Position numbers and translations under genes: made by a program
The notes under the pieces: generated by a model
Databases searched by the model: none
Told to the model about the DNA's origin: nothing
Seen by the model: the letters and a program-made list of their open reading frames with translations, nothing else
Part shown: positions 17,170 through 26,496 of the stretch, piece after piece
Position numbering within the stretch: the stretch's first letter is position 1
Layout: every line of letters starts with the position of its first letter
NCBI RefSeq assembly: GCF_009208735.1
Contig: NZ_WFLJ01000003.1
Span: 248,001 to 312,000, forward strand
DNA from: Janthinobacterium rivuli
GTDB taxonomy: Bacteria; Pseudomonadota; Gammaproteobacteria; Burkholderiales; Burkholderiaceae_D
Direction: 5' to 3'
DNA: 64,000 nucleotides

Positions 17170-20004
17170 TCACTTTACGTTACCCTCCGCGTCGCGCACT
17201 TCCACCGGCGCCAGTTTTAGTTTGGACAACTGCGGGGCGATCTTCGCCTTGTCGCCCACGCCGATGACGATCAGCTTCTCCGGCTGCAGGTACTTTTTCG
17301 CCACCTGTTGCACCTGCTTGTCCGTCACGCTGGCAAGGCGCTGCGGCAAGGTCGTGTAATAGTCGAGACCCAGGCCGTAGATATACGCGTTCGCCATGCT
17401 GGCGCTGATGCTGGCATTCGTGTCGAACTGGCCCGGCAAGGACAGCACTTGCGAATTGCGCGCATTCGCCAACTCCTTGCCGCTCAAGGGCTTGGCGATC
17501 ATGGCGCGGATTTCCTTGACGGTTTCCGACACGGCCGCACCCGTCACATCGGTGCGCACGCCTGCCGCAATCGAGAACGGTCCAGGCTGGCTGCGATACT
17601 GGAATTGCGAGCGCACGCCATAGGTGTAGCCCTTTTCTTCGCGCAAGTTGGTGTTCAGGCGACTGGTAAACAAGCCGCCCAGCGCCGCGTTCATCACTTG
17701 CAGCGGCGCATAGTCGGGCGTGGCGCGCGGCACGGCGATGGCGGACAGGCGCACGGCCGTTTGCGGCGCGCCCGGCTTGTCGACCAAAATCAGTTTTGCC
17801 TTCGTCGTCTGCGGTGCGGCGGCCACGGCCGGCGCCACCGCGCCCGCCTTCCAACTGCCGAACTTCGCTTCGGCCAGCGCCTTCAATTCCGCTTCGCCGA
17901 TATCGCCCGAGACGATCAGCGCCGCATTGTTGGGCAGGTAATGCTGCTGCCAGAACGCTTGCAGGTCGGCACGGCTGGCCGCTTTCAGCGCCGCTTCCGT
18001 GCCCAGCTGGATATAGCCATACGGATGCTGCGGGCCATACAGGGCCGCCGCTTCCACGCGGGCCGCCACGGCGCCCGCGTTTTCGCGCTGCTGCGCCAGC
18101 TGGCCGAGGCGGCTGGCGCGCTGGCGTTCCACCTCTTCTTGCGGGAATTGCGGGTGCAGCACCACGTCGGCCAGCACGTCGAGCGCTTGCGGGAACGTGG
18201 CTTTGAGCGACGTCAGCTGGGCGAACGAGGCATCCGTGTTGGAGCCTGTGCTCAGCAGCGCGCCCAGCTGCGCCACGTCGTCGGCGATTTGCGGCGCGCT
18301 GCGCGTATTGGTGCCTTCCTGCAGCAATTGCGCCGTAAAGCTCGACAAGCCCGGCTGCGCCAGCGGATTGGCGCCCGAGCCGCTCTTGATGACCAGCTGG
18401 CTGGAAACGAGCGGCACGGCCCCGTTGTAGTGGTGGATCACGGTCAGGCCGTTCGCCAGGGTGAACGACTTTCCTTGCGGAAGCACGATCTTTGGCGCGG
18501 GACCGGCCTTCGGCACGGCATTGCGCCATGGCTCGTCCGCATTGATGGCCGTGCCTGGCGCAGGCTTGACCTTGCCCGGCGCCGGCGTCGGCACTTCCGC
18601 GCCCAGGTCCGGCGTGCCCGGCACGCCATAGACGACGACGCGCGACTGGTTCTTCAAATAGGTATCCACGGCGCGCTGCACGCCGGCCGCCGTCACCTGG
18701 CGGTAGCGCTCGATATCCTTGGCCAGGTAGCCGGGGTCGCCCACGTACTGGTTGTATTCGTTGAGCAAGTTGGCCACGCCGCGCCCGCCCATTTTTTCCA
18801 CCTGGCTCAGCATATTGGTTTCGATGCTGTTGCGCGCCCGCTCCAGTTCCTTCTCGGTGGGGCCCTTGGCGCGCAATTGTTCCAGCTCCGCCTGCAGGGC
18901 TTGCTCGATTTCCTCGGGCTGGTGGCCCGGGCGCGCCGTCGCGTCGATGGTGAAGATGGAGGTGAGGGCGTTCGAGCCCTGGCTGGCGCCCACGTCCTGG
19001 GCGATCTGCTTGTCGTACACGAGGGATTTGTACAGGCGGCTGGACTTGCCGCCGGCCAGGATATGCGCGGCCATCGACAGTTCCGCGTCATCTTTGGTGT
19101 AGGCGGACGGCGTCAGCCAGGCCATGAAGACGCGCGGCAATTCGACCCGGTCCTGCACCACGATGCGGCGTTCCTGCGTGATGGGCGGCGTCACGACATC
19201 GGGTTTCGGCACGGCCGGGCCGCTCTTGAAGCTGCCGAAGTATTTGTTGACCAGTTCCTTGGTCTTCGCCTTGTCGATGTCGCCGGCGATCACCAGGCTG
19301 GCGTTGTTGGGGCCATAATATTTGGTAAAAAATTCCTTGATGTCGGCCAGTTTCGCGTTCTGGATGTCCGCGTGCGAACCGATGACGCTGGCGTAATACG
19401 GGTGGGTCTTGGGAAACAGCTGGTGGTACAGGGCTTCCTGCACGATGCCGTACGGTGCATTCTCCACGCTCTGGCGGCGCTCGTTGCGCACCACGTCCTG
19501 CTGGTTCGTCAGGGCCGTCTGGTCGAGCACGTCCAGCAGGTAGCCCATGCGGTCGGAATGCGTCCACAGGGCCAGTTCCAGCTGGTTCGACGGCACCGTG
19601 TCGAAGTAATTGGTGCGGTCGAAATCCGTGCTGCCGTTCGAATCGGTGGCGCCCGCGCCTTCGAGCAACTGGTCGGCCATGCCGCGCGGCACGTGCTTGG
19701 TGGCGGCAAACATCATGTGCTCGAACAAATGCGCAAAGCCCGTCAATCCCGGCGCTTCATTCGCGGGCCCCACGTGGTACCAGATATTGACGGCCGTGAC
19801 GGGCAATTTATGGTCTTCCACGAGAATGACGTCGAGGCCGTTCGGCAAGGTGTATTTTTCGTAGGCGATGTTCGGTACGGACGTCGCGCCCATGGGGGCC
19901 GTCGTGGCGGCCTTGGCCGCATCGGCGGCGTGGGCCAGGCTCAAGGGGGCGCCGTACAGCGACAGCAACAGGGCGGGGAGGGCCAGCAGTTTGATCGGTT
20001 TCAT
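17170..20004 (-). CDS. Exported M16 family zinc metalloprotease, two-domain form
   Basis: A 944-residue pitrilysin-type protease. A signal peptide (about residues 1-27) sends it to the periplasm. The first peptidase half carries the inverted zinc motif HLFEH at residues 92-96 and a downstream Glu region (NERRQSVENAPYG). The second half (from about residue 500) has the same fold but no HxxEH motif, as is usual for the inactive partner domain of M16B fusions. It lies downstream of the traM-like and traL-like genes on the same strand with a 77-bp gap. Confidence 0.92.
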   Translation of the reverse strand: MKPIKLLALPALLLSLYGAPLSLAHAADAAKAATTAPMGATSVPNIAYEKYTLPNGLDVILVEDHKLPVTAVNIWYHVGPANEAPGLTGFAHLFEHMMFAATKHVPRGMADQLLEGAGATDSNGSTDFDRTNYFDTVPSNQLELALWTHSDRMGYLLDVLDQTALTNQQDVVRNERRQSVENAPYGIVQEALYHQLFPKTHPYYASVIGSHADIQNAKLADIKEFFTKYYGPNNASLVIAGDIDKAKTKELVNKYFGSFKSGPAVPKPDVVTPPITQERRIVVQDRVELPRVFMAWLTPSAYTKDDAELSMAAHILAGGKSSRLYKSLVYDKQIAQDVGASQGSNALTSIFTIDATARPGHQPEEIEQALQAELEQLRAKGPTEKELERARNSIETNMLSQVEKMGGRGVANLLNEYNQYVGDPGYLAKDIERYRQVTAAGVQRAVDTYLKNQSRVVVYGVPGTPDLGAEVPTPAPGKVKPAPGTAINADEPWRNAVPKAGPAPKIVLPQGKSFTLANGLTVIHHYNGAVPLVSSQLVIKSGSGANPLAQPGLSSFTAQLLQEGTNTRSAPQIADDVAQLGALLSTGSNTDASFAQLTSLKATFPQALDVLADVVLHPQFPQEEVERQRASRLGQLAQQRENAGAVAARVEAAALYGPQHPYGYIQLGTEAALKAASRADLQAFWQQHYLPNNAALIVSGDIGEAELKALAEAKFGSWKAGAVAPAVAAAPQTTKAKLILVDKPGAPQTAVRLSAIAVPRATPDYAPLQVMNAALGGLFTSRLNTNLREEKGYTYGVRSQFQYRSQPGPFSIAAGVRTDVTGAAVSETVKEIRAMIAKPLSGKELANARNSQVLSLPGQFDTNASISASMANAYIYGLGLDYYTTLPQRLASVTDKQVQQVAKKYLQPEKLIVIGVGDKAKIAPQLSKLKLAPVEVRDAEGNVK

Positions 20005-20081
20005 GCATGTTTCCAGGGTAGGTGGAGAAGACGCTGCGGCTCGCTCGTGGCTGGCGCAGCGCGACGGTGCTACGGTCGGTG

Positions 20082-20432
20082 CTACAGTTTATACAGCAGG
20101 GCCGCGCCGCCCAGCACCAGCAGCGCGCTGGCGATGGAGACGATGGCGGCCGCGCCCAGCAAACGCCATTCGCGCGGCGTGAAGCCGGCGGTGGGCGCCG
20201 CCTGGTCGGCAAGGCTGGCCAGTGACCCTGGCGGCAGCTCAGGCAAGCCGCCTGCCGCACGCGCCTGCGCCGCCAGCGCCTGCGTGGCGGCGTCCAGCAG
20301 GGCCAGCTGGCGTTCGACGGTTTCCGCCAGCACGGCTTCGTTCAGCGCCACGAGGGCGAATATCGGGTCATCGACGTCGACCTTGATGCCCGTCTTGTCG
20401 AACACGTGGCTGCGCAGTGTGTGCCGGTCCAT
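20082..20432 (-). CDS. TraM-like small membrane protein
   Basis: A 116-residue protein. It has an N-terminal segment with VFDKTGIKVDVDDPIFALV, a middle stretch rich in Ala/Gln/Glu (probable helix), and one C-terminal transmembrane helix (about 92-114). The architecture resembles plasmid RP4 TraM, which also starts with a DDP-containing motif and ends in a membrane helix. The gene starts on the base after the stop of the TraL-like gene, the same order as traL-traM in RP4. Length and distant similarity leave room for doubt. Confidence 0.6.
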   Translation of the reverse strand: MDRHTLRSHVFDKTGIKVDVDDPIFALVALNEAVLAETVERQLALLDAATQALAAQARAAGGLPELPPGSLASLADQAAPTAGFTPREWRLLGAAAIVSIASALLVLGGAALLYKL

Positions 20433-21161
20433 CTACCACTGCACCTTGTCGAGCTGTTCGAAGATGTCGCGGTAGACGACCTTGATGCGCTGCTTTTCCA
20501 TGATGTTGAACTTGTCGTTCTGCAACACTTCCTGCATCGTCAGGCGCGCCGTGTTCATCTTCTTGACGTCCGCGCCGAAGGTGTCGGGATTGCGCTGGCT
20601 CAAGGTGATGCTGCCTTTGACGCGCGCGCGGTTGTCGGCATACGACTGCGATTCGACGAACTGCTTGCCGGACGCCGATTGCAGCAGGCCAAAGTGTTCG
20701 TTCTGCCACAGCACCAGCGGCACGGTCGTCGCTTGCGCCGTGGCGACAAAACCCGTGGCCGTGTCGTGCAGGGTGTCGCCGCCGCCGACGATGGTGTGGA
20801 TGTACACCTTGCGGCCTGATTCCTGCAGCAGTGCGAAGCAGTCGTTTTCCAGCAGGTAGCCCATTAGTGGCGAAAACGTGTTCGCGCCATTGTCGACCAC
20901 GCAGTTGCCGTCCGTGTCGAGAATGTCGATCATCAGCGCATCGAAGCGTTTCGGGTCGATGTTGCGCGCATCCGTCATCACGGGCACATGCTTGACGTTC
21001 ATCGCCTTGTAGCGCGAAAAGGTGGCGTTTTCCTGATCGGTGTCATAGCAGCGCAAAGGCGTGTCGTCCTTGCCGCCTATCCACTGGGCCAGCAGGGTCG
21101 AGACGAGGGTCTTACCGATGCCGCCCTTGCCCTGCAGGATGAAATGTACCGTGTTTTGCAT
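20433..21161 (-). CDS. TraL-like P-loop ATPase (orphan conjugation-type protein)
   Basis: 242 residues from the ATG at 21161, close to the length I recall for RP4 TraL. It has a deviant Walker A motif, LQGKGGIGKTLVST, then CYDTDQENATFSRYKAMNV and DALMIDILDTDGNCVVDNGANTFSPL. This pattern matches TraL of IncP Tra1 regions more than ParA or MinD, which have different switch II regions. TraL proteins accompany DNA transfer genes, but none is present here. The TraM-like gene follows directly. Starts further upstream (to 21194) are possible. Confidence 0.75.
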   Translation of the reverse strand: MQNTVHFILQGKGGIGKTLVSTLLAQWIGGKDDTPLRCYDTDQENATFSRYKAMNVKHVPVMTDARNIDPKRFDALMIDILDTDGNCVVDNGANTFSPLMGYLLENDCFALLQESGRKVYIHTIVGGGDTLHDTATGFVATAQATTVPLVLWQNEHFGLLQSASGKQFVESQSYADNRARVKGSITLSQRNPDTFGADVKKMNTARLTMQEVLQNDKFNIMEKQRIKVVYRDIFEQLDKVQW

Positions 21162-21373
21162 TGCGACTACTCCAAGTTGTTGCGTCAGTGACAATCAAAG
21201 ATCCGTGACAGCGGCGCAGGCGCCAGGCCAGGCCACGACTGGCATTTTTACCACAATCCTTTGCAAATATGCCATGCGGAACAGCGAATCTGGTTATGAT
21301 GTTAATCAGGATACCATTGATACAGAGCAAGTTTTGTGTGAAAAATCCACCCCAGAGTGTGAACGAGGACGCA

Positions 21374-23146
21374 GTGCCGATCTCCAGTCTCGATAAAGCC
21401 GACATTGACCGTCTGAATCAGCAGGCCCTGTCTTGCCTGGTCGGCAACCGCCGCCAGGCGCGCCGGCTGGCGCAGATGGCGCTGGCGGCGGCGCAACGAC
21501 AACAGTATGCGCGCGGTGGCGCATATGCGGAACTCAATCATTGCTGGCTGGCGTATTACGCGGGCGAGGCCGAACCGTCGTGCGAGCGCCTGGGCGCGTA
21601 TTTCCAGCACAGCGGCGACCTGGAAGGCGGCATGGAAGTGGCCGCCCTGCAGGGCGCATATGCGAGCCGGCGCGGCGATTTTTCCGGTGCCGAGCAGCAC
21701 TTCCTGCAGGCGCGCAGCCAGGCCGCGCAGATACCGGACTCGCTGCACAAGTTCATGCTGTACGCGCGCCTGGGCGTCGATGCCCTGAACCGTGGCGATA
21801 CGCAGGACGGCCCGCGCAATTTCCTGCTGGCGCTCGACATCGCCGAGCGCTTCGGCAGCCCCGCGCACCGGGTCAACAGCCTGTCGAACCTGGCGTCGTC
21901 GCAGCATGACCTGGGCAATGATGAAGACGCCATTCCCCTGCTGGTCGAGGCGCTCGACATCATCGGCACGCAGAAGCTGAAATATCAGCAAACCATCGTC
22001 TCGGCCAACCTGGCCATGTGTTTATTAGCCACCGGCAAGCCGGCCGAGGCGCTGGCGCTGGTGGAACCATTTTACGAGTGGTCGGAAGAAGACCTGGCCG
22101 TGCGCGCCTTCCTGTTCTGCATCGCCGCCCACGCGGCCATCCTGCTGGGCCAGCCCGAGAGCGCCTTGCAACTGCTGTTGCGGGCCGAAGAATATGCGCG
22201 CCGCGGCCAGGACCTGGAAGAGCAGATGCATGCGTGGCTGGTGCGCGGCAAGCTGGACCTGCACGCGGGCCAGACGGCGCAGGCGCTGGCGTCGCTGACG
22301 CAGGCGCACAGCCTGCTGAGCTGGACGCGCAATCCATTTCACCAGCAGCAGATTTTGCGGGGCTTGGCCGACATCAACGCCCAGCTGGGCGAATGGCAGG
22401 CCGCGTATGGTTTCCTGCAGCAATACCAGGCCGCCTACGAGGCCAGCAGCAAGTCGGCGCGCGCCTCGCGCAGCCTGATGCGCAACTTGGAAAAGGAGAT
22501 GCACAGCCTGAAAGCCGAGCGCGACAAGGCGCTGGAACTGCAGGCGGCGCGCGAGACGGAAAATGCCAAGCTCGAGCACCTGAACCGCGAACTGGCGCAC
22601 CAGATCCTGCACGTCAACTCGCTGCAGGACAGCCTGAAGGAACAGGCCATGCGCGACCACCTGACGGGCCTGTACAACCGCCGCCATTTTGAAACCTGCC
22701 TCAATGCCATCCTGCACGAGGCGGACGCGGATGCGCCCGTGGCCATCGCCATCATCGACCTGGATTTCTTCAAGCGCGTCAACGATACCTATGGGCATAA
22801 TTTTGGCGACGAAGTGCTGATCCAGTTCGCGCGCTTGGTGGAGAGCCAGTTGCGCGGCAGCGACATGGTGTGCCGTTATGGCGGCGAGGAATTCTGTCTG
22901 CTGTTGCGCGAAGCCGACAGCAGCATCGCCGCGCACAAGATCGACGATATCGCCGCGCGCTACCGCCAGTTGCTGATCCGGCAGGCGCCGCACAGCTTGA
23001 CGGGCTGCACCTTTTCGGCCGGCATCGCCGAATACCCGCGCCACGGCGCCGGCCGCCACGAGTTGCTGATGCGCGCCGACAGCGCCCTGTACGCGGCCAA
23101 GCAGGCGGGCCGCGACCGCGCCTGCATCGCCGACGCTACTGGATGA
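21374..23146 (+). CDS. TPR-containing diguanylate cyclase (GGDEF)
   Basis: About 590 residues. The N-terminal two-thirds is a tetratricopeptide-like helical array, with repeats such as GDTQDGPRNFLLALDIAERFG and LASSQHDLGNDEDAIPLL. A coiled coil then leads to a GGDEF domain: DHLTGLYNRRHF, IIDLDFFKRVNDTYGHNFGDE, and the active motif GGEEF. RGSD sits five residues before it, an intact RxxD inhibitory site. It should make c-di-GMP and respond through protein contacts at the TPRs. The GTG at 21374 has GAGG 5 nt upstream; the frame is open to an ATG at 21269. Confidence 0.9.
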   Translation: MPISSLDKADIDRLNQQALSCLVGNRRQARRLAQMALAAAQRQQYARGGAYAELNHCWLAYYAGEAEPSCERLGAYFQHSGDLEGGMEVAALQGAYASRRGDFSGAEQHFLQARSQAAQIPDSLHKFMLYARLGVDALNRGDTQDGPRNFLLALDIAERFGSPAHRVNSLSNLASSQHDLGNDEDAIPLLVEALDIIGTQKLKYQQTIVSANLAMCLLATGKPAEALALVEPFYEWSEEDLAVRAFLFCIAAHAAILLGQPESALQLLLRAEEYARRGQDLEEQMHAWLVRGKLDLHAGQTAQALASLTQAHSLLSWTRNPFHQQQILRGLADINAQLGEWQAAYGFLQQYQAAYEASSKSARASRSLMRNLEKEMHSLKAERDKALELQAARETENAKLEHLNRELAHQILHVNSLQDSLKEQAMRDHLTGLYNRRHFETCLNAILHEADADAPVAIAIIDLDFFKRVNDTYGHNFGDEVLIQFARLVESQLRGSDMVCRYGGEEFCLLLREADSSIAAHKIDDIAARYRQLLIRQAPHSLTGCTFSAGIAEYPRHGAGRHELLMRADSALYAAKQAGRDRACIADATG

Positions 23147-23618
23147 AACGCAGCAATTCGCGCAGGGCGTGCGTCACGGCCTGCTTGCGCACGGCCTGGC
23201 GATCGCCGGCGAATACGCGGCGCTGCGTTTGCACGCGTCCGTCCATGGCCCAGCCGAAGCAGACGGTGCCGACGGGCTTGCCCGGCACGCCGCCTGTGGG
23301 CCCGGCGATGCCCGTGGTCGAGACGGCCACCTGGGCTTCGCTGTGGGCCAGGCTGCCTTGCGCCATGGCGGCGGCTACTTCCTCGCTGACGGCGCCGTGT
23401 GCGGCGATCAGCTCGGCGGGCACGCCCAGCATGTCGGTCTTGGCGCCGTTCGAATAGGTGACGAAGCCCCGTTCGAACCAGGCGCTCGAGCCTGAAATAT
23501 CGGTGACGGCCTGCGCCACGCCGCCGCCCGTGCACGATTCGGCCGTGGCCAGCAGCAGGCCCTTCGCCTGCAAGGCCAGGCCGACCGCGGTGGAGAGGGG
23601 GACGAGTTCGTTGCTCAT
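23136..23618 (-). CDS. pncC: Nicotinamide-nucleotide amidohydrolase (CinA C-terminal domain)
   Basis: A 160-residue stand-alone CinA-C/PncC enzyme that deamidates NMN to NaMN in pyridine-nucleotide recycling. Typical motifs are LLATAESCTGGGVAQAVTDISGSSAWFERGFVTYSN in outline, GAVSEEVAAAMA, and STTGIAGPTGGVPGKPVGTV near the active site. The ATG at 23618 follows AGGAGTCAT-like sequence and gives the normal family length; upstream codons in frame are unlikely to be used. It converges on the GGDEF gene with an 11-nt overlap. Confidence 0.9.
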   Translation of the reverse strand: MSNELVPLSTAVGLALQAKGLLLATAESCTGGGVAQAVTDISGSSAWFERGFVTYSNGAKTDMLGVPAELIAAHGAVSEEVAAAMAQGSLAHSEAQVAVSTTGIAGPTGGVPGKPVGTVCFGWAMDGRVQTQRRVFAGDRQAVRKQAVTHALRELLRFIQ

Positions 23619-23841
23619 GGATGACTCCTGCATGCGGTGAAAATGGTGGCAAGACTGTAGCATGGTCAATGGTAAAAGAAACTTTCCCCGGTCACAGCGA
23701 AAATGCGTACACTCTTTTATACATTTGCTACCACTTCGGGCCGGCAGGCGCTCTGTCGCTGCGCCACCCTGGTGCGCATCGCCCGAATCGGCAAGCGGCA
23801 TGGTGCCGCGCCTTCGTATGCACTATCTTTACTCGGTTGTC

Positions 23842-24465
23842 ATGGCAATTCTGAACTGGACCTGGTGGCGTCATCCTGGCCCCCTGCGCCGCTCCGCGCG
23901 CGGCGCAGGGGGCCGCTCTCTCCGCTGGGGCTGGCTATTGCTGCTCCTGGGCGTGCTGTGCGTCGCGGCGCGGGCGCAGGTGCCGGTACCGGGAGAGCTG
24001 GAGCGCCAGGTCAAGGCCGCGTATCTGTACAAGTTTGCCGGCTTTGTCGAATGGCCCGACGGCAGCTTTGCCCGACCCGAATCTCCGCTGGTGATCGGCG
24101 TGGCGGGCGCCGATGCGTTGGCCGAGCAGCTTGAGCAGAGCGTGGCCGGGCATAGCGTCAATGGGCGCGCCGTGCAGGTGAAGAAAGTGCGCCGCGGCGA
24201 AGCGCTGGCCGGGCTGCACGTGCTGTACCTGGGCGCGCTGGAGAAAACGGCGCTGCAGGAGATGCTGGCCGCCAGCCGTGGCCTGGCGTTGCTGACGGTG
24301 TCCGATTCGGATGAGGTCTACGCGATGGGCAGCATGATCAATTTTGTGATGGCCGAGGACAAGGTGCGCTTCGACGTGGCCCTGAAACCCGTGGCGCAGG
24401 CGCATATCCGCATCAGCGCGCGCATGCTGCTGGCCGCCTACCGCGTGCAGACGGGAGGCGCCTAG
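23842..24465 (+). CDS. YfiR family periplasmic regulator (DUF4154)
   Basis: About 207 residues with an N-terminal hydrophobic signal segment ending near AARAQ. The mature part starts LERQVKAAYLYKFAGFVEWP, the family hallmark, and continues with VIGVAGADAL, VNGRAVQV, LHVLYLGALE and MINFVMAEDKVRFDV. In Pseudomonas aeruginosa, YfiR represses the inner-membrane cyclase YfiN from the periplasm. This protein has no cysteine after the signal peptide, so it lacks the disulfides of that YfiR. Its stop codon abuts the start of the CHASE8-type kinase gene. ATG 23818 is an alternative start. Confidence 0.85.
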   Translation: MAILNWTWWRHPGPLRRSARGAGGRSLRWGWLLLLLGVLCVAARAQVPVPGELERQVKAAYLYKFAGFVEWPDGSFARPESPLVIGVAGADALAEQLEQSVAGHSVNGRAVQVKKVRRGEALAGLHVLYLGALEKTALQEMLAASRGLALLTVSDSDEVYAMGSMINFVMAEDKVRFDVALKPVAQAHIRISARMLLAAYRVQTGGA

Positions 24466-26496
24466 ATGATACGACTGCGTTCCATCCGCCGCAAACTGAT
24501 GTCGGTGGTCTTGCTGACCACCCTCGTGGCGCTCGTCATTTCGCTGGGCACCATCGTCGTCTACGACTTGCGCGCCTACCACCGCAACCTGGTGGCCGAC
24601 ATCAGTACCCAGGCCGAGCTGCTGGGGCACATGAGTTCGGCCGCGCTGGCTTTCGACGACGAACGCCTGGCGCTGGAAAACCTCAACCTGATGCGCATCC
24701 GCCCGCGCGTGACGGCCGGCGCCCTGTACAAGGCCGATGGCAGCCTGTTTGCCAGCTACCGCGCAAATGAGCGCGTCGGCGCGCTGCCGGAGAAGGTGGG
24801 CAAGGAAGGCGAAAATATCACCGGCAGCTCGGTGGAATTGTTCAAGCCCATCGTCGACAATGGCGAACTGCTGGGCACCGTGTATCTGCGCGCCGATTAC
24901 GAGCTGGCCGGCCGCACGGCCGATTACCTGGCCATCGCGCTGGGCGTGACGGTGCTGGCGCTGCTGGTGGCCTTGCTGCTGCTGCGCCGCCTCGATTTCG
25001 TCATCACGCAACCCATCCTCGACATCGCCGACGTGGCGCGCGAAGTGATCGAGACGGGCGACTACTCGCGCCGTGCGCGCAAGCTCAGCGACGACGAAGT
25101 GGCGCAGCTGGTCGATTCCTTCAACAAGATGCTGGCCGAGATCGAGCTGCGCACGCAGGCGCTGGAGCGCTCGAACGGCGAACTGGCGCGCGAAGGCGAG
25201 CGGCGCACCCAGGCGCAGCAGGAAGTCATGCGCCTGAACCAGGAACTGGAAGTGCGCGTGCACGAGCGCACGATGCAGCTGGAAATGACGAATGGCGAGC
25301 TGGCCATGGCGATGGAAGAGGCGCGCAGCGCCAACTATGCCAAGTCGGCCTTCCTGTCGTCGATGAGCCATGAACTGCGCACGCCGCTCAACGCCATCCT
25401 GGGCTTCGCGCAAATCCTCAGTTCCGACCGCCTGCCGTCGACCCTGGAGCAAAAGAAGGAGTTCGCCGGCCATATCCTGAAATCGGGGCGCCACCTGCTG
25501 ACCTTGATCAATGAAATCCTCGACCTGGCGAAGGTGGAGTCGGGCACGGTCAGCCTGTCGCTGGAACCGGTGGGCCTGGACGCCATCTTGCAGGAATGCC
25601 GCGACATGATCGCGCCGCTGGCCAGCCAGCGCCGCATCGGCATGACCTTTCCCGACACCTGTCCCCTGAACGTGCTGGCCGACCGCACGCGCCTCAAGCA
25701 GATCTTGTTGAACCTGCTGTCGAATGCGCTCAAGTACAACCGCGAGCAGGGGCAGGTGACCATCGCATGCACGCCGCAGGCGGGCGGACGGGTGCGCATC
25801 AGCGTGCGCGACACGGGCGCAGGGCTCAACGGCGAACAGGTGGCGCTGCTGTTCCAGCCCTTCAACCGGCTGGGGCAGGAGGGCGGCACGGAAGAGGGCA
25901 GCGGCATCGGCCTGGTGGTCACTAAGCGCCTGGTGGAGCTGATGGATGGCAGCATCGGCGTGACCAGCGCACCCGGCGAGGGCAGCACCTTCTGGATCGA
26001 GCTGCGCGTGGTCGACGCCTTGCCTGCGCCCGACCCGCTGGCCTTGCCGCGGCCGGACCTGGCCGGGGCGCTGCTCGAGCACAGCGCCCCCGTCACTTTG
26101 CTGTACGTGGAAGACAATCCCGCCAACCTGACCCTGGTCGAGGAGATCGTGCGCTACTGCCCGCAATTGCATCTGCTGACGGCAACGGACGGCCGCCTGG
26201 GCGTGGAGATGGCGCGCACCCACCTGCCGCAGCTGATCCTGATGGACATCAACCTGCCGCATGTGAACGGCACGGACGCGCTGAAAATGCTGCGCGCCGA
26301 TCCGCGCACGGCGCACATCCCCGTCATCGCCCTGACGGCCAACGCCATGCCGGGCGACGTCGAGCGCAGCATGGCGCTGGGCTTTTACCGCTACCTGACC
26401 AAGCCGATCAACCTCGATGAATTTACCGAGGCGATCAACAGCACCCTGGCCTATGTGGCGCAGCAGCGCCGGCAGAAGGGAACGGGCGCGCCATGA
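24466..26496 (+). CDS. Membrane hybrid sensor histidine kinase (CHASE8-like, HAMP, HisKA, HATPase, REC)
   Basis: 676 residues. A transmembrane helix (about 13-35) and another (about 157-178) bracket a periplasmic domain with the pattern ADISTQAELLGHMSSAALAFDD, like the CHASE8 sensor of YfiN. HAMP and a coiled coil follow. The H-box has phospho-accepting His302 (SHELRTPLNAIL), then the ATPase N and G boxes (NLLSNALKYN, GSGIGLVVTKRLV). The C-terminal receiver has Asp594 (LILMDINLP). It starts on the base after the yfiR stop and overlaps the next gene by 4 nt, so all three are co-translated. Confidence 0.9.
   Translation: MIRLRSIRRKLMSVVLLTTLVALVISLGTIVVYDLRAYHRNLVADISTQAELLGHMSSAALAFDDERLALENLNLMRIRPRVTAGALYKADGSLFASYRANERVGALPEKVGKEGENITGSSVELFKPIVDNGELLGTVYLRADYELAGRTADYLAIALGVTVLALLVALLLLRRLDFVITQPILDIADVAREVIETGDYSRRARKLSDDEVAQLVDSFNKMLAEIELRTQALERSNGELAREGERRTQAQQEVMRLNQELEVRVHERTMQLEMTNGELAMAMEEARSANYAKSAFLSSMSHELRTPLNAILGFAQILSSDRLPSTLEQKKEFAGHILKSGRHLLTLINEILDLAKVESGTVSLSLEPVGLDAILQECRDMIAPLASQRRIGMTFPDTCPLNVLADRTRLKQILLNLLSNALKYNREQGQVTIACTPQAGGRVRISVRDTGAGLNGEQVALLFQPFNRLGQEGGTEEGSGIGLVVTKRLVELMDGSIGVTSAPGEGSTFWIELRVVDALPAPDPLALPRPDLAGALLEHSAPVTLLYVEDNPANLTLVEEIVRYCPQLHLLTATDGRLGVEMARTHLPQLILMDINLPHVNGTDALKMLRADPRTAHIPVIALTANAMPGDVERSMALGFYRYLTKPINLDEFTEAINSTLAYVAQQRRQKGTGAP

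Noticed and set aside
17308..20475. A plus-strand open frame of over 1000 codons opposite the M16 protease
   Set aside because: It is antisense to a clear protease gene, rich in Arg/His/Gly/Gln as expected of a reverse-frame shadow in GC-rich DNA, and shows no family motif.
20433..21161. ParA-type chromosome or plasmid partition ATPase
   Set aside because: There is no ParB gene or parS-like site, and the internal motifs and the following TraM-like gene fit TraL better.
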